DNA of 64,000 nucleotides from Siphonodentalium dalli (GCA_032622095.1 CP136067.1:175122556-175186555); one strand, 5' to 3'; positions 1 to 11,126 are shown, counted from the stretch's first letter. Notes: a model not told the origin generated them from the sequence alone. Numbers and translations are program-made.

Positions 1-1
1 T

Positions 2-1106
2 CCCTTTGGAGATCGTACATTCAAACAAATATCTCTTCCTGTACAGACACCGGCAGTACAGCCGACATCTTGGTCCATGCCCACAGTGTCACTACCACTT
101 GGCTATGTTCCAAATAAAACGCCATGGGGTACAAACATTCGGAGTATGCCTACCCCAAATGTGTGCACGACTTCAGGGACATTATCGGGTCCACTTGGGG
201 CAATGCAAAGCAATGCAGGGGCGAATCAAGTTTGGCTGGGGAATTCTGTGTCGTGTTCTGTGCCCCAACATGTACCTCAGAATGAGGTTTCTACAATGTT
301 CGGGTCATCAGTTTCGGTCCCACCCGTTAGCAAACCGGTGGTAAACCAATACGGAGAAATACACCAAGCTTTGGCACAGCAAAATAACCCTGCAGTGAAT
401 ATGCATCCACAACCAGGGTATAATCAAGCTATGGCAGTTCAAATCCCGCCTGGGGGTTATTTAAATCAGGCAATGATGTCTGTAGCGACAACCATGATTG
501 CCGGAGCCTTCTGCTCAGACAGTTTCCGGGATGCAGTCAATGGGGAATGGGCAAAATTTCCCCGTGGGGACAACAATGAATCCTCCAACGAACAGTCCTG
601 GTCCGATGAGTCAACAGTTTTTCACCACACCATCGTGTGGAAATGACCCCAAACAGCAAACTGGTTGGATGCTTACGAATGCTTTTGGTCAAAATGTGCC
701 TTATATTCCGATAACAGATCAACCACCTACAAACTCTCGGCAGACTCCGGTTGTTAGTCAACAACCGTATCAGCAAATACCAATGCAACCTACAATACAA
801 CCATCAAATGTAGCTATGCAATTGGGAGTGGATCCACAGGTTCCGCCAACACAATACGGTGAGAATGCGTCAGTATCTCGGATACAGGTACCAAATAACC
901 CCCCGATCATGGCCCAGTCCAACAATCTGAGTTTAGTTACTACTCAGAATGTTCCAATGCAACAATATCCATCTGGCGTTCCTATAACAATTAGCGGAAC
1001 TGACGAACAAGTTTATGGTGGTTACCAAACTGTTACAACGGAAAATCTAACCAAATCGCCAGAAAGGGGTGATGTTGACATAACATTTCAACGTCGGTCT
1101 TACTAA
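2..1106 (+). pseudogene. Pro/Gln-rich N-terminal part of a gag-like polyprotein, broken
   Basis: The frame is open from the left edge of the window (base 2), so the true start lies outside. The translation is rich in Pro, Gln, Asn and Met, looks disordered and has no recognisable domain. The Pro/Gln-rich character runs in one frame to about base 497 and then continues in another frame up to a TAA at 1104-1106, so there is one indel near 490-500. After that TAA the same frame runs straight into the gag-like domain downstream. I read this as the N-terminal arm of one decayed retroelement protein. A host low-complexity protein fused to a gag-like domain is the alternative. Confidence 0.5.
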
Positions 1107-1790
1107 AACTCATTACGGGAACCAACAATCAGTGGAATTTCAGTAACATCCGGGCGCGAGAAGGTAAATGCAAAACCAGCCCAAAATATGCCTGTGTCTG
1201 CTGACACGGGACCCAGACAAAATTATGGTCGATGTGTACCTATAAATGGAGTAAACTCAATACCGCCACAAATACCATTATCAAAGGACGGTAAAGTAAC
1301 TGTGCAGCCGTTTGATTTCGAATTCCGTTCATTTGCTGAATTTCAACGTTGGAATAAAGCCGAATGTAAAGCTACACTGTCATCTTGTCTGGAGGGTTCC
1401 GCCCTCGACTATCACAAGTCGCTCGAAGAAAATAGTTCGCATATGACGTTCAAGGAAATCCTTATTGAAATGGGGAATAGGTTCGGTGATAATGATCGGC
1501 CGCAAGTCGAAGAACTAAAGTTTCGAGAAGTGTCTACCCCAACAGAGTCTATAGCTGCTGCTATAGAACATAATGTTCGATTCCACCAATTTAACCGAAA
1601 CGTAACTTTTGGCGATGCCAATATTACGATAGATTTATCGTGTGATTCTTTTGAATCGGAAAACGACAGTCCGCCGCGAACCAGAGATATACATGTTGTA
1701 GATAAGTCCATATCATTTCCTCAATGGAACAACTGGAGAAGTAATGATGAATTAAATGAACGAATTCTGCTGAAATCGCTATCAAAATAA
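1107..1790 (+). pseudogene. Retrotransposon gag-like domain (Ty3/gypsy type), decayed
   Basis: The intact stretch starts at 1188, but the frame is continuous with the Pro/Gln-rich region through one TAA at 1104-1106. From about 1310 to 1580 the protein has the pattern of the Retrotrans_gag family: FAEFQRWNKAECKATL, then LEGSALDYHKSL, then a segment ending EMGNRFGD. In that family these helices form the capsid-like core that assembles particles around element RNA. The frame ends at TAA 1788-1790 but continues open afterwards. No CCHC knuckle, protease, RT or integrase follows within the next kilobases, so this is either an isolated fragment or a domesticated gag-like gene that has since decayed. 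Confidence 0.6.
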
Positions 1791-1958
1791 AATACATCTA
1801 AAGATGAATCTCGTGAACGATTTCGGCTGAAATCACAATCGAACACATCAAATGGCGATGAATCTCATGAACGATTTCTACGGCGGGAATCGCAATCGAA
1901 CACACTAAATAACGAAGAATCTAACGAACGATTTCTGCTGAAATCGCAATCAAATACA
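1743..1958 (+). repeat. Four-copy ~54-bp coding minisatellite in the gag-like frame
   Basis: Four consecutive units encode variants of the motif DESxERFxLKSQSNT. They stay in the gag-like frame even though a TAA (1788-1790) lies inside the array and another (1959-1961) lies at its end. Units are about 51-60 bp long and have diverged by substitutions and small indels that mostly keep the frame. Confidence 0.75.
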
Positions 1959-1961
1959 TAA

Positions 1962-2576
1962 AATTTAAGTGGAATTTCCGATCAGTGTCTCCGCTCTCTG
2001 TTACAAATTTCATTGAAAACAAGTAAAGTGTTCTGTTTAAATGACAAAATGGGTTTAATAACATCAAAAGGGGTCGCGTTTTGTAAGTATGACAGGCTTC
2101 TTGCGAAGAAACATACCGACTGTTGTACAAAATCCAAAACGATCATTTCTATACCACAATCGTGGGACACACAGTCGCTCAAAATGCAACCACAGTGTGA
2201 CTTCACAAATAATACTAAATCATCCGAAACGGCTAAATTTGTCGAATCGCACCAGAGTGATAATAGTTTGTCCACTACTGACATGCCAGAAACACATGTT
2301 ATCATAGTAGGGCCTTGCGTAATCAAGAAAGAAACAAGGCGCACTAACTCTATATTTTCAATATGTTCAAATACTGAAACCACAGTCGAACAAACTAAGG
2401 AAAAACAAATTTGCAAAAAGTCAACCAAAATGAATGGTCCTCGCTGTTTCTTGCACAAATCATTGAAATGTTACACTAGTAATGAACTAGTAGCCAGGGC
2501 TGTAATCACACCATTTTCGTCATTATGGATGTTCACACTGTTATGGCGAAAGAAAGCAAAAAGCTTCTTGCACTAA
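1962..2576 (+). pseudogene. C-terminal continuation of the gag-like frame, no recognised domain
   Basis: The frame that carries the gag-like domain and the 54-bp repeats stays open from 1962 to a stop at 2574-2576. The first Met is at 2013, giving 187 residues. The protein is Lys/Thr/Ser-rich with scattered Cys that do not form a CCHC pattern. An antisense frame over 1982-2458 is also open, so openness alone is weak evidence. The support is continuity of frame over about 2.1 kb with only three TAA codons. Confidence 0.35.
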
Positions 2577-3389
2577 CACTCTCCATGTAATGCACGGACC
2601 TCGTATACCATCGCGACAATAATTAAGTTGTGATCTCATAGGAAAATGCTTTTTTCTATTTTTAACGGGGGTAAATGGAGTGATTAAAAAGTGTAATAGA
2701 TATGTGGCCTGTTTTTTTATACAAATTTTCAATTCACCAAAGCCAGCTGGTTTTTGGGCACACATGTAGATAAATTACATGTATATCTGCATAATAATTA
2801 TGGTATTAACTACGTCCACAGCATATCGTCACAATTTTTTGTGTATTTTAAATCAATTTTTGTCGATTCGTGGACGTCAATATAATATAATATTGACGTA
2901 TTTGTATGTCTCACATCCCTCATTGTCTAATTTTTCCTTGACCATGGTGGATAATAATTATTTAATTATTTTTCGGTAATTATATTCCATATATATATAA
3001 TGGCTGCTAGTTTTGGTGACAACTGCTGTTTTCACGTGATGCCTTGCGCCTAAAGGAAAAAAAGGGAAATGGAGTCATATAATGTCAGACTGTATATATA
3101 TATAGGACCACCAGCGATTATGCGTTTTCCAGCACAGGGTCGCATCTAACCTCAAACATTGCACCCATTCAGCAGAATGGGCGCCAAGTAACTATTTCAA
3201 TGTGTCAACAAAAGTCCTAGTTACAATAAAAATCAGTCGTAACACAGAACAGGGGCGTGTAACACAAGACAAACGGGACAGAGCTGCTGCTCTCGTTACC
3301 AATCTCCTACATCTAATTATAGTGACGAGCCTTCCTTAAATGTAGGCTTCCATCAAATGTAGGATTGATACTGAAATGATCACTCAAGC
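2577..3389. other. AT-rich non-coding stretch
   Basis: No frame with recognisable protein character. It contains short AT runs and TATATATA tracts near 2990 and 3105. I see no element boundaries here. Confidence 0.5.
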
Positions 3390-3995
3390 TCACAAGCATC
3401 TTGTCTCTTCTGACCTACTGTTCAGAAGAGAATAATAATGAACATCTGAACTTGCTGTTAATCCGAGAGTGCCTAATTTAAATATAGTTACAACAGTATG
3501 CCTTATCCTAACCTCCATTCTGTTCTGCTGAATAGACAATAAAGAGCGTTTAATCACATGACCATAATGAAAACGATTACGAACTAAGGCTCGAATATTA
3601 CCAAGGAGTTTCTTTTTATATCTTATGTTTCTATTTACCTTTCTTGTGTCGTGTCTAGTGGATTGGCGTTCGGTAGAAATTAAATAGGGATTAACTAATT
3701 TCTGTGTTTCTTCCAATTCACCACTAACATTGCCTTCATTTGTATGTGTATCATTATAAGTGCACGGGAGTCGGCACTCGTTGCTGAAGATAACATTATC
3801 ACCCAGCAGTATAGGGCCAACAAACACTATCACCCATTGGTCCCGATTAGATATGAGAGTAGGGGGTTGTTTATGTTGTAAAGTCTGCACCCTCTTTTTA
3901 GTGGCATATGTAGGCACCCGCCAATCCACAAGTTGTTGTATTCCTACTTTCTGGTAACAATACATTGTTTGGGAATGTATATATATTTGAAACAC
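3390..3995 (-). CDS. Hypothetical 201-aa open frame, unrecognised
   Basis: This is one of the longer uninterrupted minus-strand frames outside known repeats. The predicted protein is basic in its second half (around KVNRNIRYKKKLLGN), has no signal peptide or membrane segment, and matches no family I recognise. There is no promoter or splice context that supports it. The composition is plausible for protein, which is why it is kept, but it could be a chance frame or part of an old retroelement. Confidence 0.2.
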   Translation of the reverse strand: MFQIYIHSQTMYCYQKVGIQQLVDWRVPTYATKKRVQTLQHKQPPTLISNRDQWVIVFVGPILLGDNVIFSNECRLPCTYNDTHTNEGNVSGELEETQKLVNPYLISTERQSTRHDTRKVNRNIRYKKKLLGNIRALVRNRFHYGHVIKRSLLSIQQNRMEVRIRHTVVTIFKLGTLGLTASSDVHYYSLLNSRSEETRCL

Positions 3996-5389
3996 ATTCC
4001 ATTATTTCCACTCACAAAATGGTTTCAAATCGTATTATCATCATCCAATTGTGAGAACCCAAGAATCGTTTACAGTAACATTTAACAAGAACAATAACTC
4101 TAAAATAAAGCAAAATATCAAAACATCGCAAGCATAATAGACCAGCTCTAGAGATGGGGCCGACCCAAGGGGAAGTTTATGAGCGTTTGCTAACGCTCAA
4201 TAATGGTCTACGATAATGTTTGAATAATCGCATAAATATTGAAGATGGTTAGACTGCAGCTGCAGTCTGAATATGATGCGCTTCAATTGTACATATGATT
4301 CGGATCGGGGCAATATATCAAATTAAACTTAGCAAGAAATAAGTCAAACGACATACGTTAGAGCTTATCTCATACAGAGCCATTAGTTGATTTGACAAGT
4401 TCCCGATGAAGAGGACTGTTGTCCTTTTGACGCAAAACACACCCACATGAGAGAAATCTCAGCACACGAAAACTATGCCATGTTCAAAATATCTCGTCAC
4501 AATTACTCGTACCTCTTATTACTATCAGCTGATGGTAATACAATTACCTGATTCTACGATCAAAGTTCAAAATTCTGTAGTTCAAAATTCATTTAGCTGG
4601 AATTTGTTAAGGGTTTAACACAAGCAAGTAACCCTGTTTTGGCTCGTGGGTTCGTAACATGGGTTTTTGGAACCCATCAGAGCGGCGTTCATTGAGAGGT
4701 CTCAGAGAGGTGTTAACCATGTTGATACAGCACCAGTAATGCCCCTTTTACCCATTCCATGTCTTTTAACATTTTCTAACTATATTATTTTGTTTTGATA
4801 TCTCACATGGCAATTAACAACAACATGAATATAACTGCTTATACTATGATAGTGGTGACAGGCTCTGGAGTTTAGATGTTATATTAACCCTTCTATTTTG
4901 ACTCATACATACCAATAATTTGTGTTATTACTGGTTAATGTACATTTGTCATACACTACTTTAGATCATAACAGCATACTCTATAATTCAACATTAAAAG
5001 ATTATGATTCCGATCATTCCGTATGTCTAGATAAGATTATACATGACATACTCCATATTTCATATATACAATTTTGAAGAATTTTAAGAACCAAAAATAT
5101 ATATATATTCCACCAGAATAGGGAACATATGTGGCCTAGAACAGTAGAAGTGTCCACCAATTGATAGAGATTCTCAGATTCACCCCAAGACTTCACCCGC
5201 TATTTATCCCAGCATGCATCATAATTCACAGCTAAGAGTATAGTACAGACCAGATCGAAATTAAGCACAGAACATGTCACTACCCTGACAAAACAAAATG
5301 TACACTGTTTATTCGACCGGATCAGTTGATAGTACAATGTTTTGGAGCTTCCTCTTCAAGATAAATGTTATATAATATGGAATGTCTTA
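3996..5389. other. Non-coding stretch
   Basis: AT-rich sequence without a credible coding frame. A short CTGCAGCTGCAG palindrome lies near 4255. Nothing else stands out until the A|TC start of the Helitron-like element at 5390. Confidence 0.45.
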
Positions 5390-6438
5390 TCTCATATATA
5401 TTTTGAAGACCTCTGTCTGTCTGTCTGTTTGTTTGTCTGTTTGTCATTTATACAAATCTACGATTCTCGACCGATCGGGACGAAACTTGGTACGTGTGTG
5501 TAGTTTGACCAGGCGGTCGACGTTGTCGTATTGGCGAGCCCATGCGGCGCCCGCTTCGCGAATGCGCAGACGAGATTTCGGAAACGAGATAGCTCCTATC
5601 GACTTGAAATTTGCTATGTGAATGTACCTTGCCCCGGATACGAATTTTATCGGGTCGCCGAGCCCGTGCGACTCCAGCTTCGCGCATGCGTGATCTCGGA
5701 AACAGGTGGAGCTATCGACTTGAAATTTGGTATGTGAATGTATCTTGCCCCGGATACGAATTTTATCGGGTCACCGAGCCCGTGCGACGCCAGCTTCGCG
5801 CATGCGCAGACGAGATCTCGGAAACGGGTGGAGCTATCGACTTGAAATTTGGTATGTGAATGTATCTTGCCCCGGATACGAATTTTATCGGGTCGCCGAG
5901 CCCGTGCGACGCCAGCTTCGCGCATGCGCAGACGAGATCTCGGAAACGGGTGGAGCTATCGATCTGAAATTTGCTATGTGAATGTATCTTGCCCCGGATA
6001 CGAATTTTATCGGGTCACCGAGCCCGTGCGACGCCAGCTTCGCGCATGCGCAGACGAGATCTCGGAAACGGGTGGAGCTATCGACTTGAAATTTGGTATG
6101 TGAATGTATCTTGCCCCGGATACGAATTTTATCGGGTCGCCGAGCCCGTGCGACGCCAGCTTCGCGCATGCGCAGACCAGATATCGGAAACGGGTAGACC
6201 TATCGAATAGCCCGGACAACGTCGGGCTCATCGGACCAGATCTCGGAAACGGGCAGAGCTATCGACTTGAAATTTGGTATGTGAATGTATCTTGCCCCGG
6301 ATACGAATTTTATCGGGTCGCCGAGCCCGTGCAACGCCATCTTCGCGCATGCGCAGACCAGATCTGGGTACCGGGTAGAGCTATCGACTTGAAATTTGGT
6401 TTTTGAATAGCCCGGACAACGTCGGGCTCATCGGCTAG
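5390..6438 (+). mobile_element. Helitron-like non-autonomous element 1 (TCTG tract + 122-bp core repeats)
   Basis: The element begins A|TC at 5389/5390 and ends CTAG|T at 6438/6439. Just inside the 3' end is a hairpin at 6409-6428 (AGCCCGGAC, loop, GTCGGGCT), 6 nt before CTAG. A TC start, a hairpin followed by CTRR, insertion between A and T and no target duplication are the hallmarks of Helitrons. Inside come a (TCTG/TTTG)n tract near 5412-5444, a short unique segment and then a 122-bp tandem array. That design recalls the pearl/CvA and HINE elements of bivalves. The same 5' end occurs at 38,633, where an empty copy of the target exists at 35,849/35,850. There is no Rep/helicase gene, so it would depend on an autonomous partner. 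Confidence 0.75.
5530..6395 (+). repeat. 122-bp tandem array inside Helitron-like element 1
   Basis: About seven units with period 122 bp, each running from a GAGCTATCGACTTGAAATTT block through GCCCCGGATACGAATTTTATC to GCGCATGCGCAGACGAGATC. The period is exact between 5727, 5849 and 5971. The last two units are interrupted by copies of the terminal hairpin at about 6208-6227 and 6409-6428. The overlapping open frames on both strands here are artefacts of the repeat. Confidence 0.9.
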
Positions 6439-7145
6439 TCTATTATATATTTTGGAAGATCTGTATGTGTGTCTGTCTGTAATCGATGGACTCGAAAACG
6501 GCAGAGCCGATTTCGATGAAACTTGGTATGTGGGGGTATTTTCGGCCGGGGAGTGATATGGGCCCGTGCGACGTGACCTTGACATCGGGTAATTTCAAGG
6601 TCAAACGCCCGAATATCACGGGATTTCGATGAAACTTGGTATGTGGGGTACCTTCGGCCGGGGAGTGGCATAAACCTATTAATTTGCCCGTGCGATGTGA
6701 CCTTGAAATCGGGTCAATTCAAGGTCAAACGCCCGAATATAACGGGATTTCGATGAAACTTGGTATGTGGGGGTACTTTTGTATGGGGAGTCTCATAAGC
6801 ATATTCATATGCCCGTGCGACGTGACCTTGACCATGAAATCGGGTCAATTCAAGGTCAAATCGCCAATTTTGATGGGATTTCGACGAAATTTTATACATA
6901 GGGTTACTTTTGTCCACTGAGTGTTTTGGACGTGTCAAATCGTGACCCCGACCTGACCTTGACCTTCAAAATGATCAATTCAAGGTCAAATCGGGTAAAA
7001 CCGGATGGATTTCGACGGGCACGTTTGTCGGGTACTTTTGTCCGGGCAGTGTTTTGGACTGGTCAAATCGTGACCCCACTTGACCTTGACCTTCAAAATG
7101 GACAATTCAAGGTCAAAGCCCGGACGAAGTCGGGTCACCTTCTAG
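6439..7145 (+). mobile_element. Helitron-like non-autonomous element 2 (~125-bp core repeats)
   Basis: It starts TCTATTATATATTTTGG directly after the CTAG of element 1 and ends CTAG|T at 7142-7145, with a hairpin at 7119-7134 (CCCGGAC, loop GAA, GTCGGG). It carries a short TGTC/TGTG microsatellite and five units of about 124-131 bp. The 5' preceding base is the G of element 1's CTAG, which is what one expects if element 1 later inserted between the A and T at element 2's own left end. A second copy of this family lies at 49,973-50,738. Confidence 0.7.
6574..7115. repeat. Ten TCAAGGTCA nuclear-receptor-type motifs in five inverted pairs
   Basis: Each core repeat of element 2 carries TGACCTTGA followed 12-18 nt later by TCAAGGTCA. 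The pairs begin at 6574/6595, 6698/6719, 6823/6850, 6954/6980 and 7081/7107. TCAAGGTCA is the extended half-site bound by NR5A (FTZ-F1/SF-1) and ERR orphan receptors. The motif is read directly from sequence; binding is inference. Confidence 0.55.
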
Positions 7146-8608
7146 TACTATATAATGAAGCCCTCATAATTGGCTACGACAATCAGCAATGTCGACGCAA
7201 TTTACTGAAGCAAATTTCTAAAATGGTCCACGACAAAGGGTTGCCGTAGCGGATTGCCGAAGCCAAACAATCTGAATTAAGAGGTCTGGATAATAATATG
7301 ATCTGGTGATTCAAAAATTAAGTGGTCCTTTAATTGACTCATGGGGAGAACAACCCCTGAAAAGAGATGTGCTTACATAATAATGGAAACGACCGTTGTT
7401 CTTCCTTTTTACCAGTACCAGATAAACAACCTGGTGGGATGTTCATGATTGTTAGGAATAATTGTAAATGCAGATATGCTCCCTAATTGTTACAGTGCTC
7501 ATTGTATTGTTGTTTCCTGATATGAATGTAAGTGAACATTAGTGTTTCCTGAATTTGTCAGTTGACAGGACAGGGATGGGTAGGTTCATTAATAGAATTT
7601 ACTTACAATCCAATGGTGATTCTAGTCAGGTCACTGCTGCTCCCACCCCAAACAATTTTCCCCATAAATAGCACCAGCACCTTCTAAGTATATCAGGAAA
7701 TATATCTAGGTTGGTTCAGATACAATGTTGACCTGTGGGATAAATATTGATCCTGATAATTAATCCACTAATTGAACATGAAAATTAGTCCAACAAATAT
7801 TCATATACATGTAGATTCCAGTTTGAAAATCACAATGTAATAAAGGTAGCAGTACACGATTTCACCGGTTTTTGGGGGTCTGGAAAATAGAAAAATAAGT
7901 ATATGGGGGGGGGCATAACAGCCAGTGTAGCCTGTATTAACTGTGTCATTACTGGTTTGAAGGTTTATTTATTTTACAAAACTGGGAAAGTTCTCAAAAA
8001 AGTGAAAAATTTGGATACGCAACAGGGTTTTCGTATTCAGTGAAGGCCAACTCTGTGTTATTGGTTACAGGAAAATAGCCCGATTTCTCTCCCCTGAATT
8101 CTGTCATCTGGGCCCGCAAGACATTTTTTTCAAATTGATACGATAACTTTTTTTCTATTTCAAATATTTCTCAGCTCTAACATAGCTATATCAGGTGGAA
8201 GAATCTTATTTACTGACATTCGCTCTATCATGGTCTGTTTTTGGGTTGAAAACGGCCAAATTGAGTCAAAAAATGGGTCAAATTGAGCGTTTCGTGTGCA
8301 AACCAAGGGGCATAACTCAATGACAAATTATACGAAGAAGCTAAAGTACAGACAATGATTACAGCTAAAATGTCTGTGGAAATTAAAACATGCTTGATGG
8401 GACCTGTGCCAAAGATAATGGCTCCGCATTGATTTGAAGTACAGTACCCCCTCCCAGGTTGGCAAAATTGCTGGAAATCGTGTATTGCTAACAAATAGCT
8501 ATTCTTAACAGAAACTGCCATATCTTGCAAGCAGTGTGCTCCAATCATCTACAGTACATGTACTAAAATCACAATGTAATAAATAGCTATTCCTAATAAA
8601 AAACTGCA
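7146..8608. other. Non-coding stretch
   Basis: No supported gene. The first 100 bases after the Helitron have an open frame of about 30 codons without recognisable features. A run of G lies near 7905. The minus-strand frame over 8228-8548 looks like chance. Confidence 0.4.
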
Positions 8609-8894
8609 GACACAGGGTGGAAAAAACTGTTTTCTTCGGTTTGGGTACCCCCCCCCCCCCCAAAAACAGCAAAAAATGCATTTTTTTTTCACTGACCATT
8701 TGCCCCCCCCCCCCCCCAGAAAACAACTCGGTTTGACCGGAAACCGAGCTTGGTAACTTAGTTTAGATTATTATGACTAAAATGGTCATTGTCTACCAGT
8801 AGAACGCAGATTTGTACCTCGTGATGTCATGACATGTACAAACATGTATATCGGTGTCAGATCGCAACGCTTTGTATGCACTTTAAAAAATGAC
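8609..8894 (+). repeat. Direct repeat with poly-C tracts, copy 1
   Basis: Begins GACACAGGGTGGAAAAAACT, contains two C-homopolymer runs, then a segment starting CTCGGTTTGACCGGAAACCG, and ends near GCACTTTAAAA. A second copy at 9405-9705 is near-identical apart from C-run lengths and short indels. No TIR or target duplication is apparent. Confidence 0.8.
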
Positions 8895-9404
8895 AACTAG
8901 TCATTACCTCGACTTTGAAAAAGATGCAAATGAGATGAGTGAGATACCAGCATATAACTGTTTTCTGATACCATTGGAGGAGAAATTGTTTAATACATGG
9001 GATAGTTCTGCAGTAAAAAATTGCCAGATAAGCAACCGCAGGGTAGAATTCTGCATTCGACTGGTAGACACTGACATAGTCGGCATTATTAAGAGGGTTA
9101 ATAGGGTCAATATCACATGTAAACCAAGACAGTGGTTATCCAAAATTGTTTTATGTGGATTGTACTACTCATGTATATATGATTTGGATATTAAGGTTAA
9201 TCCATATTCTATAAAATGAGAGAAAATTGAAGTTGTGAGTCTGAAAATACATATTTGGAAAAAAATTACATGCAAATTTTTCCGACAACCCCCCCCCCCA
9301 CCCCTAAATGAATAAGGAAAATTTTTACGTGTAAATTGTTGACGCATATGTACCCCCCACCCCCCGGTACGTTGTGTCCCGCAGATTTTTTTCCGGCCCC
9401 CCCC
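8895..9404. other. Spacer between the two direct repeats
   Basis: A plus-strand frame (8890-9219, 109 codons) is open but has no recognisable domain, overlaps an antisense frame, and begins inside the repeat. I treat it as chance. The last part (9350-9403) is a poly-C segment with GGTACGTTG that recurs at about 9707-9757. Confidence 0.4.
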
Positions 9405-9705
9405 GACACAGGGTGGAAAAAACTGTTTTCTTCGGTTTGGGTACCCCCCCCCCACCCCAAAAACAGCAAAAACTGCATTTTTTTTCCACTGACCATTTGC
9501 CCCCCCCCCCAGAAAAATCAAATCTACCCCAGCTGGACAACAACTCGGTTTGACCGGAAACCGAACTTGGTAACTTAGTTTAGATTATTATGACTAAAAT
9601 GGTCATTGTCTACCAGTAGAACGCAGATTTGTACCTCGTGATATCATGACATGTAGAAACATGTATATTGGTGATCGCAACGCTTTGTATGCACTTTAAA
9701 AATGA
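9405..9705 (+). repeat. Direct repeat with poly-C tracts, copy 2
   Basis: Second copy of the 8609-8894 sequence, with the same order of poly-C runs and the same CTCGGTTTGACCGG segment. It is flanked on both sides by a short C-rich block containing GGTACGTTG and TCCCGCAG, suggesting the unit was copied together with part of that block. Confidence 0.8.
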
Positions 9706-10936
9706 CCCCCCCCCCGGTACGTTGGGTCCCGCAGTTTTTTTCCGCCCCCCCCCCCCCCCTGCTTGCCTTGCAAGCAATTTGCTCAAATCATCTACTAGAA
9801 TTTGTCCAAATGTAAATTTTGTGTAATTTGTTTAAACATGCTGTTCATATTAAAGTTGTAACATGTGAGCTGAGTCACGTCAGACTCAATCAATAGTTGG
9901 AACTACTGGATGTTCAATAACATTAACTAAATATCCATCTGAAATGTCTGATATATAATTATATAATTCCATTAAGAAGTTCAAGGCTCAGACTCAGAGT
10001 CAGAAATTTGGCTTTTGAATCAGATTGATAAAATAATGAAAACTCACTGTTCTGATTTTCTGTCATCTCTGCCTTCTGTTCAGTTGCTACAGTATAACTA
10101 TAACTGACTGACTCTTCTGTAGATCTATGTGTAATCTGTACAGAGTGTCCACTGGTCAATTGCAATCTGGATATTAATAGCTGTAACTATAAACATAATT
10201 CATACCAGGTGTGGAATAATTCAGTATAGTTATACACTTTACTCAATTACTGTCTTTAGTTTAGACTGTTTTATGTTTACAGTTATTTTAGTAAAGAGAT
10301 TGTTTGTGTGCTGAGACTGTGACTGTGCTGAGACTGAGAGTTAATGATTCCATGAAAAAATCAACTATTTAATTCAAACTTATTTTAAACGGACATGGTT
10401 CATTCGAGCTTCCAAATTGATTGGTATTAAATGACATGAATCAATTGAATGCATGATCATGATATCGGACGACAGATGATGTCAGTGACTCAGTGTTTGA
10501 GTGTCACTGTGTCAGACATGAATGATTCGATTCACCAGCGATGTATATATGTCCATGGATTCATATATGTCTCATTTACGTCCATGGATTCACCGACACT
10601 CACAGTCACACTCGTGACACTGGACTCTGGAGTCTGCAGACAGTCACAATAAAAACAAAGTCGTTTTCTTGGCGGAAATTGATAACGATTTGATAAAAAT
10701 ATTCGTTGCAACATCATCTATAAAATGCAATTATTCTCCTCGCTTTGCCTTTAAATTCTTATCATGTTAATTTTGTTATTAAATTCATTATTCTAACAAT
10801 TCTAATAAACAAACTCACCTTGGCTTTAGTGCTTTACCGCTTTCAAAACTCCAAGGACACGCATTGCGCGCGTGATCGGCGACGTCACTGTATGGTTTAG
10901 AGTTATCGTTCCGCGTACCGCTCTTTAGTGTCTCCG
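9706..10936. other. Non-coding stretch
   Basis: AT-rich with short dispersed CAGTGAC/GACTGAG-like words around 9990-10,630. On the minus strand a good splice donor context (AAG|GTGAGT) lies near 10,819-10,826, after a short CpG-containing segment with GACGTCAC (a CRE-like word) near 10,880. That could be a 5' exon end, but the upstream frame has an early stop, so no gene is called. Confidence 0.3.
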
Positions 10937-10999
10937 GCTAAAGAGCAGTATACCGCTCTTTAGCCCCCAGCGCTAAAGAACGGTATACCGCTCTTTAGC
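10937..10999. repeat. Two adjacent 28-bp palindromes
   Basis: Positions 10,937-10,964 read GCTAAAGAGC, eight centre bases, GCTCTTTAGC. Positions 10,972-10,999 repeat the design with one mismatch. Both share the GTATACC centre. They are separated by 7 nt and preceded by a further half copy (ACCGCTCTTTAG) at about 10,917. Confidence 0.85.
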
Positions 11000-11006
11000 C
11001 ACTTCG

Positions 11007-11120
11007 TTATATTAATATCATTTATTATACTGTTCAATACACAATGTACAATTATATGTTATTATGTATATGCATACTGTCCTTATAAGGATGTTTTTGC
11101 CAATTAAACTTATCTCTCTC
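11007..11120 (+). mobile_element. 3' tail of LINE-C in front of unit 1
   Basis: This 114-bp piece matches the last part of the LINE-C copy at 51,243-51,356, including the CTTATAAGG hairpin-like word and the CAATTAAACTTATC end. It stops at the same base, immediately before TTCAATCCAATAAATTTAT, as the full copy does. The coding part is missing, so it is truncated or deleted on the left. Confidence 0.75.
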
Positions 11121-11126
11121 TTCAAT

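Noticed and set aside
5448-6406. Many overlapping 70-100 codon open frames on both strands with SYRLEIWYVNVS-type repeats
   Set aside because: They are translations of the 122-bp tandem repeat; period 122 is not a multiple of 3 and all frames are equally open.
8228-9219. Open frames at 8228-8548 (minus) and 8890-9219 (plus)
   Set aside because: No domain, overlapping antisense frames, part of them inside a direct repeat with homopolymers.
8640-9760. Long poly-C/poly-G tracts as possible G-quadruplex regulatory sites
   Set aside because: They vary freely in length between copies and are likely slippage or sequencing-prone homopolymers within repeats.
10740-10905. Possible minus-strand first exon with AAG|GTGAGT donor and CRE-like GACGTCAC
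   Set aside because: The frame after the ATG stops after a dozen codons and no partner exon could be identified.
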